Assembly (NCBI GenBank): GCA_025201845.1
Contig: MU604115.1
Coordinates: 1 to 22,921 of the forward strand
Source of the DNA: Martensiomyces pterosporus
Lineage: Eukaryota; Kickxellomycota; Kickxellomycetes; Kickxellales; Kickxellaceae
DNA: 22,921 nucleotides
Reading direction: 5' to 3'
This document shows positions 1 to 8,671 of the stretch, one piece after another. A model generated the notes under the pieces. That model was given only the letters and a program-made list of their open reading frames with translations, was not told where the DNA came from and made no database searches. The translations under genes and the position numbers were made by a program. Positions within the stretch are counted from its first letter, which is position 1; the number at the start of each line of letters is the position of its first letter.

Positions 1-87
1 TGCTTTGCGGCAGCAGCCCTGTGCTATGCAGCGCTCCGCTATATTGTTGTTCGCAAGCGCAGCATCTCGCACATATCCAAGATTTAG
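1..87 (+). CDS. Possible C-terminal end of a membrane protein, cut by the window edge
   Basis: Frame 1 is open from the first base and ends at a TAG at 85-87. The 28 codons give a hydrophobic Ala/Leu/Tyr/Val stretch (residues 1-17 as visible) followed by a basic tail (VVRKRS) and a short polar end. This looks like a last membrane helix with a positively charged cytosolic tail. It would converge on the questin-oxidase-like gene whose stop is at 224, which fits the alternating layout of the rest of the window. Nothing identifies the family, and 28 codons could be open by chance, so this is a tentative call. Confidence 0.25.
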   Translation, partial: CFAAAALCYAALRYIVVRKRSISHISKI

Positions 88-223
88 GGGATCAAACTGG
101 CCAGTAATTCCGCATTGTCCCGTCTCACTTTTTGTCAAGCACGGACATTTGGCATATACGTCAAGAAAGTGAGTCCTACTGCTATGGAGAGTGAGTAAAA
201 TGTGGAGCATTTAATTCATGCTA

Positions 224-1615
224 TTATGCCTTCTCGCCTTGCTCGGCCCAATACCCATCGAATGCAGTGAAGCCGCGAGCCCACCCGCGCTTGCCTTCCT
301 CGTGCTGCTTCTCCTGATTGTCAAAGGAGCTCATGGTGATAGTATCGATAGTCGTGGATGCGATGTGCAGCCAGTTGACAGGTGGCAGGAGCGGGTACCT
401 GTCGCTAGTCTCTTTCTGGTCATGGAATGCATCCAAGAGACTAGCACGCCAGAGGGTACGCACAACTTTTGCCACGTGCATGTCGTTGCTGACAATGGCC
501 TTCTCGAATACGGGGAACCACGGGTTGTTATTGCCATCTGGCAATGTCTGCAGACCCTGGCGAGTATCGGTTGCAGAGAGCTCATCCGTCGCATGGAATT
601 CGGGGCACCCCTTCAAAGCATAGATACAGAGAACGGTAAAGTTGTAGACACGGAGCAGCCTTGCTTGTTGGTCGATCGAAAGGACGTCGAAATAAATGGG
701 CAGGAAGTACGCCGACGTCAGGCAGTGCATCAAGCTAAACTCAAAGATCGGCTTGTATCCTGGCCTAGTAATGGCGCCATACATGTACCCAATGGCTGTG
801 AGCAGCTCGTGGTACTTTGCCTTGATCGACTCTGCGTCTGCATTCACGACCCACTTGCCAGAGTGCTTGGTTGCAATGTCTTCGGCAATGACGCGAACTT
901 CACCGGTGAACTGCTCGGTGTGCTGCTCCAGCTCGTTGATCAGCGGGTCGTTGCGCATCTTTTCGATGATCTGCATAAGCGACAGGCCTTCGCCGTCATC
1001 AGCAGCTGCCGGAGCCGGGGTATCAAAGACAGTCGTCTTGTTGAACTGCAGTTTGTGGACGCAGGCCTGAGCTAGTCCTGTGGCAATGATGGCCTCGCTC
1101 TCAAACTCCATGCCATAGCCGAGCTGGATGAATGGGTGGAAAAGGCCGCTCATGGCAAGGGGGAACACCTTGGGCTCAAAGAGGTACTTGGAGACAACAG
1201 CGCGCCAGCCGCCCTCGCTAGTCTTGATCTCGCGGCGGAAGAAGTCGACGTAGTTGGGGTAGTAGTCCTCCTGCGAGAGATGTTGGTCGTAGTTGTGGAC
1301 AGTGATGACTACATTGGCCGCAGGAGAAAGCGATTTGCGCTGCATGGGCTTGTTCGTGTCGTAAATGTCCTGGAGACGCTGCGCCGAGGCGCCGAGCGAA
1401 AAGGAGGCAAGGAGGTGGTGGATAAGATGGTTGTGGAACTGCATATAGTTGAAGAAAGCGTGGTGCTCGAGGTAGTCTCTTGCGCACAAGCGGGTGGCTT
1501 CCTCGCGGGTCTTGGCGTCGATTCCAGGTAGCTGCAAGCTGGCTGGCACGTGGCTGAGCTTCATGCCAGCCTGGTCGATGACTGTGTAGTCGGCGTTGTC
1601 GTGGGCGGTAGCCAT
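224..1615 (-). CDS. Questin oxidase-like protein (DUF4243 family)
   Basis: Single-exon gene of 463 residues, about the usual length for the family. Visible family blocks are the His-rich helix HNHLIHHLLASFSLGA (61-76), HNYDQHLSQEDYYPNY (107-122), GLFHPFIQLGYGMEF (157-171), AITRPGYKPIFEFSLMH (281-297) and DMHVAKVVRTLW (378-389). Characterised relatives are Baeyer-Villiger-type oxidases or oxygenases of anthraquinone and polyketide pathways (GedK, AflY), but most members in fungi are uncharacterised, so the substrate here is unknown. No polyketide synthase or other pathway gene is visible next to it, so a stand-alone redox role is as likely. The ATG at 1615 is the first in frame, and a TATA-like TATTTAAG lies about 100 bases upstream on the same strand. 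No signal peptide or membrane segment is obvious. Confidence 0.85.
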   Translation of the reverse strand: MATAHDNADYTVIDQAGMKLSHVPASLQLPGIDAKTREEATRLCARDYLEHHAFFNYMQFHNHLIHHLLASFSLGASAQRLQDIYDTNKPMQRKSLSPAANVVITVHNYDQHLSQEDYYPNYVDFFRREIKTSEGGWRAVVSKYLFEPKVFPLAMSGLFHPFIQLGYGMEFESEAIIATGLAQACVHKLQFNKTTVFDTPAPAAADDGEGLSLMQIIEKMRNDPLINELEQHTEQFTGEVRVIAEDIATKHSGKWVVNADAESIKAKYHELLTAIGYMYGAITRPGYKPIFEFSLMHCLTSAYFLPIYFDVLSIDQQARLLRVYNFTVLCIYALKGCPEFHATDELSATDTRQGLQTLPDGNNNPWFPVFEKAIVSNDMHVAKVVRTLWRASLLDAFHDQKETSDRYPLLPPVNWLHIASTTIDTITMSSFDNQEKQHEEGKRGWARGFTAFDGYWAEQGEKA

Positions 1616-1716
1616 AGTGGTAGTAGAAAGTAGTGCTGGGTTTGAAAGGCAGACAGTAGATGATGGTGTCGTGTGGTGTTGGTGAATGGCTTGGGGTGGT
1701 GCGTGCGCAGGAGACC

Positions 1717-1724
1717 CTTAAATA
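1717..1724 (-). promoter_or_regulatory. TATA-like element of the questin-oxidase-like gene
   Basis: TATTTAAG on the minus strand lies about 100 bases upstream of the ATG at 1615, a plausible core promoter distance. This is sequence-only inference. Confidence 0.4.
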
Positions 1725-1983
1725 GCCAGCACAGCTGTCACACCCACCCCCTGAACCCGAGGCATTCCCGCACCTTGACAAATACCATGACCCTCTCTTA
1801 GAAAATAAGCCGATGCGTGGAATGCAAAAGCAGCATCATCGCCTAGGCGCTCTTACTATAATCCCAATTGTTCGCAGCTGTCCACTACCTGCAAATGCAT
1901 GAGCAGAAGCACCGTCCTGGCCACATGCATGTATTTGCCGCCGGGGTTGCGCCAGTTTTCCGCTCTCTGGCACCCACGCGCAT

Positions 1984-2003
1984 GCCCCCTTTTTAAAGGG
2001 GGC
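1984..2003. repeat. Perfect palindrome with two divergent STRE-like cores
   Basis: Arms GCCCCCTTT and AAAGGGGGC (9 bases each) flank a TT centre. Each arm contains CCCCT or AGGGG, the stress-response element core bound by Msn2/4-type zinc fingers in yeasts. A dimeric binding site is possible; function is not shown by sequence alone. Confidence 0.6.
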
Positions 2004-2391
2004 GGTGTACATTTGTAAGCACCGGCCAAATAAACCCGAGAAGCAGCCATCTTCGGAGTTTTGATTTTGCTACACAGTCTATCTTGTGCTAGCGGTATGC
2101 CAAAGCCGCCGCCTTTGTGAGCATGGCCCATGCATTCCTAGATCGAGGCAGAAATGAAAAAGCCGCAGGCTATCGACAATCTCCATAGGGCACAGAGATG
2201 AAGATGGAGATGGAGACGGGCTTAAGACAGGCGCATCCACCGCCATGTGACTGCTGGCTGCTTGTCACTGGGATTGGGGGAGAGCAAGGAGGCGGTGCAG
2301 CCGAGTGCTCCTGCGGCAAAAAATTTTGGGCACTCAGCACAGCCTAGTTTTGCAGTCAGACTGGATCGGCACAGGGAACCAATCTCTCTTC

Positions 2392-2432
2392 CCCAGCCAG
2401 CCCTTCTTCCCAGCCAGCCCTTCTTCCCAGCC
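2392..2432 (+). repeat. Pyrimidine-rich 17-base tandem repeat before URA5
   Basis: The unit CCCAGCCAGCCCTTCTT is present twice and followed by a partial third copy (CCCAGCC). It sits 64-104 bases before the URA5 start codon. CT-rich tracts near transcription starts are common in fungi, so this may mark the promoter or 5' leader. Confidence 0.6.
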
Positions 2433-2495
2433 CTCCCCACGCCTTGAAAGAGTAGGGCAAGCATTAGATTTCTACATCCTAATCGCAAAAAAGCC

Positions 2496-3161
2496 ATGCC
2501 CCTCGAACAGTACCAGCGCGAGTTCATCGAGTTTGCCATCGCCAACGGCGTTCTGACTTTTGGCCAGTTCACGCTGAAGAGCGGCCGCAGCTCGCCCTAC
2601 TTCTTCAACGCGGGCAAGTTCAACAGCGGATCGTCCCTGGCAAAGCTCGGCAAGTACTATGCCGCCGCCATCAATGCCAAGAAGGACCTCAGCTACGACG
2701 TGATATTTGGGCCCGCGTACAAGGGCATCCCTCTGTCGGCTGCCACGGTCATTTCGCTGGCAACAGGCGAAAGTGCACGCGACGTGCCTTACTCGTTCAA
2801 CCGCAAGGAGAAGAAGGACCACGGCGAGGGAGGAAGCATCGTCGGTGCCCCGCTCAAGGGTGACATCCTTATTGTCGACGATGTGATCACCGCCGGCACT
2901 GCTATCCGCGAGAGCATCGACATCATCAAGCAGGAAGGCGCAAGCCCCGCTGGTATCGTTGTGGCTATCGACCGCCAGGAGAAGGGCAAGACCAGCGATC
3001 TCTCAGCCATCCAGGAGATTCAGAGCGAGTACGGCATCCCTGTTATCGCCGTTGTCAACCTTGACAGCATTGTCGAGTACCTGAAGGAGAAGGGCGGCGA
3101 GCAGGCAGAGATGCTTGCTGCAATGGAGGAGTACCGCAGCACTTACGGTGCCAAGTACTAG
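2496..3161 (+). CDS. URA5: Orotate phosphoribosyltransferase
   Basis: Intronless, 221 residues, the normal length for fungal OPRTase. The enzyme joins orotate to PRPP to give OMP in de novo pyrimidine synthesis in the cytosol. Visible parts are the N-terminal GQFTLKSGRSSPYFFNAG block (23-40), FGPAYKGIPL (71-80), the flexible catalytic loop RKEKKDHGEGG (103-113) and the PRPP-binding motif LIVDDVITAGTA (125-136) with its paired acidic residues. The ATG at 2496 places the family N-terminus exactly. It converges on SMC4 with only 134 bases between the stop codons, so the 3' untranslated regions probably overlap or abut. In many fungi this gene is the 5-fluoroorotic-acid counterselection marker. 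Confidence 0.96.
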   Translation: MPLEQYQREFIEFAIANGVLTFGQFTLKSGRSSPYFFNAGKFNSGSSLAKLGKYYAAAINAKKDLSYDVIFGPAYKGIPLSAATVISLATGESARDVPYSFNRKEKKDHGEGGSIVGAPLKGDILIVDDVITAGTAIRESIDIIKQEGASPAGIVVAIDRQEKGKTSDLSAIQEIQSEYGIPVIAVVNLDSIVEYLKEKGGEQAEMLAAMEEYRSTYGAKY

Positions 3162-3295
3162 AAATGGTCCTGTTTCAGCCTCACCTGGATCGCGATCCGT
3201 TGATAATAGAAAAGACACCAGCTTTGTGTGTGAGGGTATGTAATAGCAAGCTAGATGCGAACGAAGTGAAGCGAGAAGGAGTGAAACTGGAGATG

Positions 3296-6200
3296 TTAGC
3301 TAGAGCTGGTGCCTGCTGTAGCAGGGGCAGCGCCAGAGGCACCATGCAAGGCAGCAACGGTGAACTCTGTGTCGAGCGCAATGGACTTTGTGCGGTTGTC
3401 TGTCTTGTAGATCCCAACAAGGCGGTCGGCAAGCTCAAACATGTTGTTGCGCAGACTGATGATGACGAACTGAGCATTGCGCGTGCGCTCCTTGATGTAG
3501 TTGGCAACAATGGACACATTGCGGAAGTCCAGCGCGGCATCAATCTCGTCCATCACGTAGAGCGGCGTGGGTTTGTACTGATGCAGGGCAAACACAAGGG
3601 CCAGGGAGCTCAGGGTCTTTTCGCCACCAGACAGGTTTGAGATGTTCTTCCACGACTTCTTGGGCGGCATCACGCTGAACACGATTCCCTCGGAGAACGG
3701 GTCGAGCGAATCCACCAGCTCAAGCTCCGCGTTACCGCCGAGCGTCACCATCTGGTACATCTCCTTGAGCTTGTAAGAGATGACGCTGAACCCAGCCATA
3801 AATTCTTCCAGCCTGCGAGTGCGCAGATCGTCGAGCTCGCGCTGTGCACGGTCGCGCTCCTTGGTGATGTCCTCCAGCTCGCCCATCCGCTTGCGGCACT
3901 CCTTTGCGCGGCGGATGTACTCGCTGAGCACGCTGAGGTTTGGCCGAGTGCGCTGCAAGCGCGCTTCAGCCTGCTCAATCTGCGCCTCAAGAGCAGTAGC
4001 ATCGACGTCCTCCAGCTCCTCGCAAGTCAACTCGGGCAGCGAGGCGGCTGTGGCACCTTCAACACGTGACTGGCCGCCATCGTCTACATCCATTTGCTCG
4101 CCTTCACCAGCACTGCCGCCAGGAGCCTGCGAGCTGTCGTCCAAGTCCCTCATCTCAGTCAAGTCAATGTCGTGGAGGACCAAGTGCTCGCGCTCGCTGT
4201 TCCAGTAGTTGATGCCACGGGTGCTCTCTGCCACAGCACGCTCAGCGTCATCCAGCTTGCGCTTCAGGGCAGCCTCCTTTGTGCGCATCTCATTGAACTC
4301 CTCCATCTTCGAATCCAGCTCCTCCTTGATCTTGTCGAGCTCTTCGCGCTTAGTTTCTGCAAGCGAACGAGCTTTATCGCATCGTTCCTTCACCTCCAAA
4401 GCAGCCATGCTCTTCTCTTCGATCTCCTTTGTCACGGCAGCAAGTTGGCTTTCGAGCTCGGCGACCTGGCTCTCGCGGCCCGAGGTTGAGCGCTCAGCGC
4501 GCGCCAGCTCCTTGTGTGCTTTCGACTGCGACACCTCCCACTGCGAGATCTCGTCATTGACGGTCTTGATGCGGTCCTGCAGCCCATCGACCTTGGACTT
4601 TTGAGCACGTAGGCGGATGCCTCCAGCCTGCATGATCTTCTCCTGCAGCTCCTTGATGTCCATCTCGATCGTCGCGCACTGCTCGTGGAGCTCAGCTATG
4701 CTGGCCTGCTCCTTGGCCATCTTTTTCTCAATCTCTGCCTTGTGCACCAAGTCTGCCTCACCGGGCTGGCCCTGGTTGTTGCTCAAATCACGGGCTCGCT
4801 TTTTGGCCATCTGCACCTGCTCGTCGACGGCCTTCAGCTCCAGCTCGTACTTCGGCAGCAAGGCCTCCAGCTCATCATACCGGCTCTGCAGAGCCCTGTG
4901 TGCTTGCTGCGCTGTGCGCAGGGTGGCCTGCTGCTCGCTGTACTCAAGCTCTGCTGCCTCGCGCGCAGCAGTGAGCTTGGCCACAGTCTCTGGAGTGACA
5001 TCGCCCTGGACAGGCTTGGAGCTCATAGCACCACGTGCAACACGGTTTCCACCGCCAGACATGGTGCCCGAGGTCTCCAGAACGCTGCCATCAAGGGTAA
5101 CAACACGGTGGCGGCGCTTGCCATAGGCAATACGACGCGCCTGCTCCATATCCTTGGCAGCCAGCGTGTCGCTCATCGCATGGTAGAACGCCGGCAGGAA
5201 CTTTGGGTCCGAGGGCTTGACGAGGTCAAACAGCCTAGGCACGTTCTCTGGTGTCTCGACTGGACTCATGTTGTATTTGCGCAGAGTGTCCAGAATGACA
5301 AAGCGTGCTCTGCCGACGTTGTTCTTACGAAGAAACTCGACGCACTGCTGGCCAGCCTTGACGGTCTGCACAACAATATTGTCCAGCCCTCCACCGCACG
5401 AAGACGAAACAGCGACGTCGTATCTGCCATCAATTGTGCCCAGAGATCCAAGACGGCCGTAAATCCCGCTGATGCGTCCGAGGTCGCGCTGCTGTAGGAT
5501 GGCCTTGAGCACATTGCTATGGCTCTCCGAGGTACTGAGCGCAGCCTTGGCCTCCTCCTCCTTGCGGCGAGCCTCCGACAGGGCCTCGCGGAGCACTTGG
5601 AGCCGACCCTCATGCTTTTGGATGCCCTTATCTGACGCCTCAATCTCCTCGTTGACACTGGCGAGCTCCTCGACCTGAGACTCTGCAAACTGCGCCTTCT
5701 CGACACGCAGCTCACGCAACCGGCGCAGCTCGTGTTTAGCCTGCTCAAACTGCTTGTCCGACGCAGCCAGCTTCTCGTCAAGGAGGCTGAGCTCAGTCTG
5801 TGCAATATCAAGGCGGGACTGGTGCGCGCTGATCCTCTCCCTCCACGGCGCAAGCTCTTTTTGTTTGTCCTCGATGGCCGCCGTGAACTTGTCCGTCTTC
5901 CCACGCAAACTCTCGCTGATCTCCTCCAAGCTTGCTCTCTCGCCAGCCAGGCGCTGCTCAAGGTCAGCAACCTCCTTCTTACCATTACTGATATCATGTT
6001 CCAATGTAGACAGCGTGTTCTTGAGCTGGCTGATGTTGTGCGAGTCCTTATCGCCAGTATCCTTGATCTTTTTCAGCTTGCCCTTGATATGCTTGCGGTT
6101 GACCTGGAGCTGCACATCCTCGCGCTCAAACCTTGCCAGCTCGCTAGCCACCTCCTTAGCCTTCTTGTCGAGCACCTCGCACTCCTTTGCGGTCAAGTCG

Positions 6201-7324
6201 CGGGTCTCCTCAAGAGACTTTGTCTCGTTGCGAAATTCGGCATGGCGCCTCTTCTCCTCCTCGAACTCAGCGCTGGCCCTATCGAATTTGGCCTGAGCGC
6301 GCTCGAGCTTGGTCTTGCACTCGTGCAGCCGCTTTTGGAAAAGGACCGACTTTTTCATGGTCAGCTCATTCTCTGTCTTTATGAAGCTGACTGCCTCGTT
6401 CTTCTTATCCTCAAGGCCGCTCTTCTCCTTCTCGACGATCTTGACACGATGCAGCCGCTCGGACCTCGCCGCATTGTACTCGTCAACATGCCCTCTAGCA
6501 GCCTCGATGCGGCTCTTGTACATTGAAGTTCCGATAATGTCCTCCAGATACTCCAGCAGCCCAACCTCACTGTCGCTCTGTCCCTTGGGCTTCATCTGCG
6601 AGATATTCTCCACTTCGCCCTGCAAAATGAGGAAGCGCTTGTGGTCCAGGTCAACTCCCTTGCTGCGCAGCAAGTTGGTGACCTCGGTGTAGCTGCTCAC
6701 AGTGCCGTTTAGCAGGTATTTGCTCTGATTGCTTTGTGTGGCAATACGCGAGACTACCAGCTCGCTGCCTGGTATTTCTTCAGAAGCCGCGCCGTCTTCG
6801 CTATCAAGGACCTCCTTGAAATGCACTTCGACCGAGCACTGTGTCAGGTGTCCAGAGTTCCTGGAGCTGTGAATGAGCTCAGACAGCTTTCCCTGGCGAA
6901 TCTTGTTTGCACGGTACCCGAACACAAACAGCAAGGCATCGATGACATTGGACTTTCCAGAGCCATTAGGGCCGACAATAGCCGAGAACGACTAAGTAGA
7001 GAACACGCGCCAATAGGATCCGTAGAGATTTAGCATGGCAAAGCTAGCAGATAGCCGTCCAAACCTGCCAACCGAACAGAGGCAAAGCTGCTATATCCTG
7101 TGAGACTATAGGCGGGATGAACTTACTCTGTGGAAGGGTCCAATTACTTGGCGGCCGGCATACGACTTGAAGTTCTCGAGGACCATGCTGGTGATGATGA
7201 GGCGCGGTTTACCCTCCTCGAGCTCTGGCTCTGGCTCTGGCATGATAGGCGGTGAGCCTATAAAGGGAGCAACGGCGTCCTGGCTGTCAAAGGCCAGCGT
7301 TTCGGGCATATTGCTTTGTGCCAT
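3296..7324 (-). CDS. SMC4: Condensin subunit SMC4 (two exons)
   Basis: Exons 7127-7324 and 3296-6991 join in phase 0 to give 1297 residues. SMC4 pairs with SMC2 to form the ATPase core of condensin, which compacts mitotic chromosomes. The joined N-terminal head carries RLIITSMVLENFKSYAG, then Walker A GPNGSGKSN (73-81). A long coiled coil (about 250-560) leads to the hinge (about 570-710, with the GGG turn), a second coil (about 735-1120), and the C-terminal head with signature NLSGGEKTLSS (1185-1195) and Walker B PLYVMDEIDAALD (1209-1221). The tail ISLRNNMFELADRLVGIYKT and the acidic stretch before the last coil section are SMC4-type rather than SMC2- or cohesin-type. The intron falls just before Walker A, so a frame starting inside exon 2 would lack the nucleotide-binding loop. 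It is divergent from the RPAP3-type gene. Confidence 0.96.
6992..7126 (-). other. SMC4 intron
   Basis: 135 bases, GTAAGT donor and CTACTTAG acceptor on the minus strand, with a TGCTAAA branch-like site. Phase 0. Removal joins ...GPFHR to SFSAIVGPNG, restoring the Walker A region. Confidence 0.93.
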
Positions 7325-7732
7325 CGCGTCGTATAGCCTGTAAAAGGTGCTGCTTGCGTAGATAAGAGGGCTAAGAGCAAGAAAATAAGGAAAAGGTAAT
7401 GGAGTGCGGCAAAGGGAAGCAAGGTTTTTTTTTTGCCAGCGTCTTGCTTTTCCCTGGGAGCTTGCAAACCGTCAACGCCATTTGTGCCTTGCCGCGATTG
7501 GCCAGCACCGTCTAATGTAAATATGAATCAGCAGATGGCCAGCCAGCGCAGCCCCAGGCGGGGTGGGCAGGCAGAGCGGACAGGGAAGAGAGGCAGGACA
7601 AGGGCTGCCTGCTTCTACAAGCCGCTGGAACACAGCCTTGCTTCTCTTGCTCTCTTCAGCAGCACATACTCTCCATTTCACAGCAGAAGGTTTAATCGCT
7701 GTTTGTGCTGCGTTCTTACTGCTACAAGGCCA
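7325..7732. other. Divergent promoter region of SMC4 and the RPAP3-type gene
   Basis: 408 bases between start codons. It contains a run of ten T (7425-7434), a GATTGGCC (inverted CCAAT) near 7496-7503, and an in-frame upstream ATG at 7523 that could extend the + strand gene by 70 residues. No separate gene is seen. Confidence 0.6.
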
Positions 7733-8557
7733 ATGTCAGCTAACAAAGCAGAGGAATGGAAAGCCCACGGCAACGCCGCGTTCAAAAAGGGCAACTACGC
7801 CTTGGCCGTTGAGCAGTACTCGATGGCCATCGATGAAGATAGAACAAAGTCGGTGTATTTCATAAACAGGGCAATGGCGCTGATAAAACTGGAGCGATAC
7901 GCCAAAGCCATCGACGACTGCACGCAAGGGATCAAGCTAGACCCCAAGAATGTCAAGGCGTTTTGGAGACGAGGCACAGCGCGCCTCCACTTGGGCGAGT
8001 ACGAAGAGGCGAAGGTGGATTTCAAGTCGGGGTTAGACATTGAACCTGGTAACAAAACACTGAGCGCGGAGCTTGAAAATGTCGAAATGAAGCTGGCAGA
8101 AGGTGCGAACACGACTAAGCGGTCTGCGGATAAAACTACTACCACCAAGTCGCCGGCTACGACAAGACAGGTGCCTCGCAGCTCTCCATCCCTCATGATG
8201 AAGCCAGCAAACTCTCAGGACTTTGAAAGAGCCTGGCGGGAGCACCGGCACTCGGCAGCAGATCTATACAGGTACTTGAAGATGGTCCCTGCCTCTGAGC
8301 TTCCTGGCCTGTTCAGGGCATCGCTAGAATCGGGCCATATATCCGACATTGCGCGTGCTTCCGAGTTTGCGCGGGACGAAGAGGACGACGGTGGCTTTGT
8401 CCTCGATACGCTGTCTGCTCTCCCCAGGGTTGCCCGGTTTGGTCTAGCGAGCCTATTTCTCGATAGCAGCGACAAAAAGAAGGTCGCCAAACTGCTACAG
8501 TGGCTTAGCACAAGCAAGGAAGCGGATGTCGGCTCTCTTACAAAGCAATACAGCTGA
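7733..8557 (+). CDS. RPAP3-type TPR co-chaperone with C-terminal RPAP3_C domain
   Basis: 274 residues from the ATG at 7733. Residues 3-110 form three TPR helix pairs (EEWKAHGNAAFKKGNYALAV, YFINRAMALIKLERYAKAI, KAFWRRGTARLHLGEYEEA), the fold that binds Hsp90/Hsp70 C-termini. A basic Ser/Thr linker follows (about 115-160). Residues about 164-262 match the RPAP3 C-terminal domain: DLYRYLKMVPASELPGLF, then a FVLDTLSALPRVARFGLASL block and SSDKKKVAKLL. In RPAP3 and SPAG1 that domain contacts RuvBL2 in the R2TP complex, which assembles RNA polymerases, snoRNPs and PIKKs. Yeast Tah1 has only TPRs. This protein is therefore an RPAP3 ortholog of compact form with one TPR domain. An in-frame ATG at 7523 would add 70 Arg-rich residues with no family similarity that I recognise; I prefer 7733. 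Confidence 0.88.
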   Translation: MSANKAEEWKAHGNAAFKKGNYALAVEQYSMAIDEDRTKSVYFINRAMALIKLERYAKAIDDCTQGIKLDPKNVKAFWRRGTARLHLGEYEEAKVDFKSGLDIEPGNKTLSAELENVEMKLAEGANTTKRSADKTTTTKSPATTRQVPRSSPSLMMKPANSQDFERAWREHRHSAADLYRYLKMVPASELPGLFRASLESGHISDIARASEFARDEEDDGGFVLDTLSALPRVARFGLASLFLDSSDKKKVAKLLQWLSTSKEADVGSLTKQYS

Positions 8558-8612
8558 GCAGGACTCCCGCCACAAGGCGCAAAAGGCTTTGTTTGTATGT
8601 CACACATGGCTT

Positions 8613-8618
8613 AATAAA
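8613..8618 (+). promoter_or_regulatory. Poly(A) signal of the RPAP3-type gene
   Basis: AATAAA, 56 bases after the stop codon at 8557 and 54 bases before the convergent ADA3 stop. Position fits a 3'-end signal. Confidence 0.5.
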
Positions 8619-8671
8619 GAAGGGAATGAAGATGGGAGTACCAAACGGCAAGACACCAGCCAGTGAGGCAG

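Larger units (their letters stand above)
1616..2495. other. Divergent intergenic region between the questin-oxidase-like gene and URA5
   Basis: About 880 bases separate two divergent start codons. It holds a TATA-like box near the left gene, a 20-base GC-rich palindrome at 1984-2003, and a C/T-rich tandem repeat just upstream of URA5 (2392-2432) that probably lies in the URA5 promoter or 5' leader. Several open frames here lack family features and good starts; I see no gene. Confidence 0.7.

Noticed and set aside
218..1075. 285-codon open frame on the + strand
   Set aside because: It lies antisense to the questin-oxidase-like gene, whose protein shows clear family blocks; the + frame has none.
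4094..6526. Several 130-270 codon open frames on the + strand inside SMC4
   Set aside because: They are complements of the Glu/Lys/Leu-rich coiled coil and show no domain; SMC4 is unambiguous.
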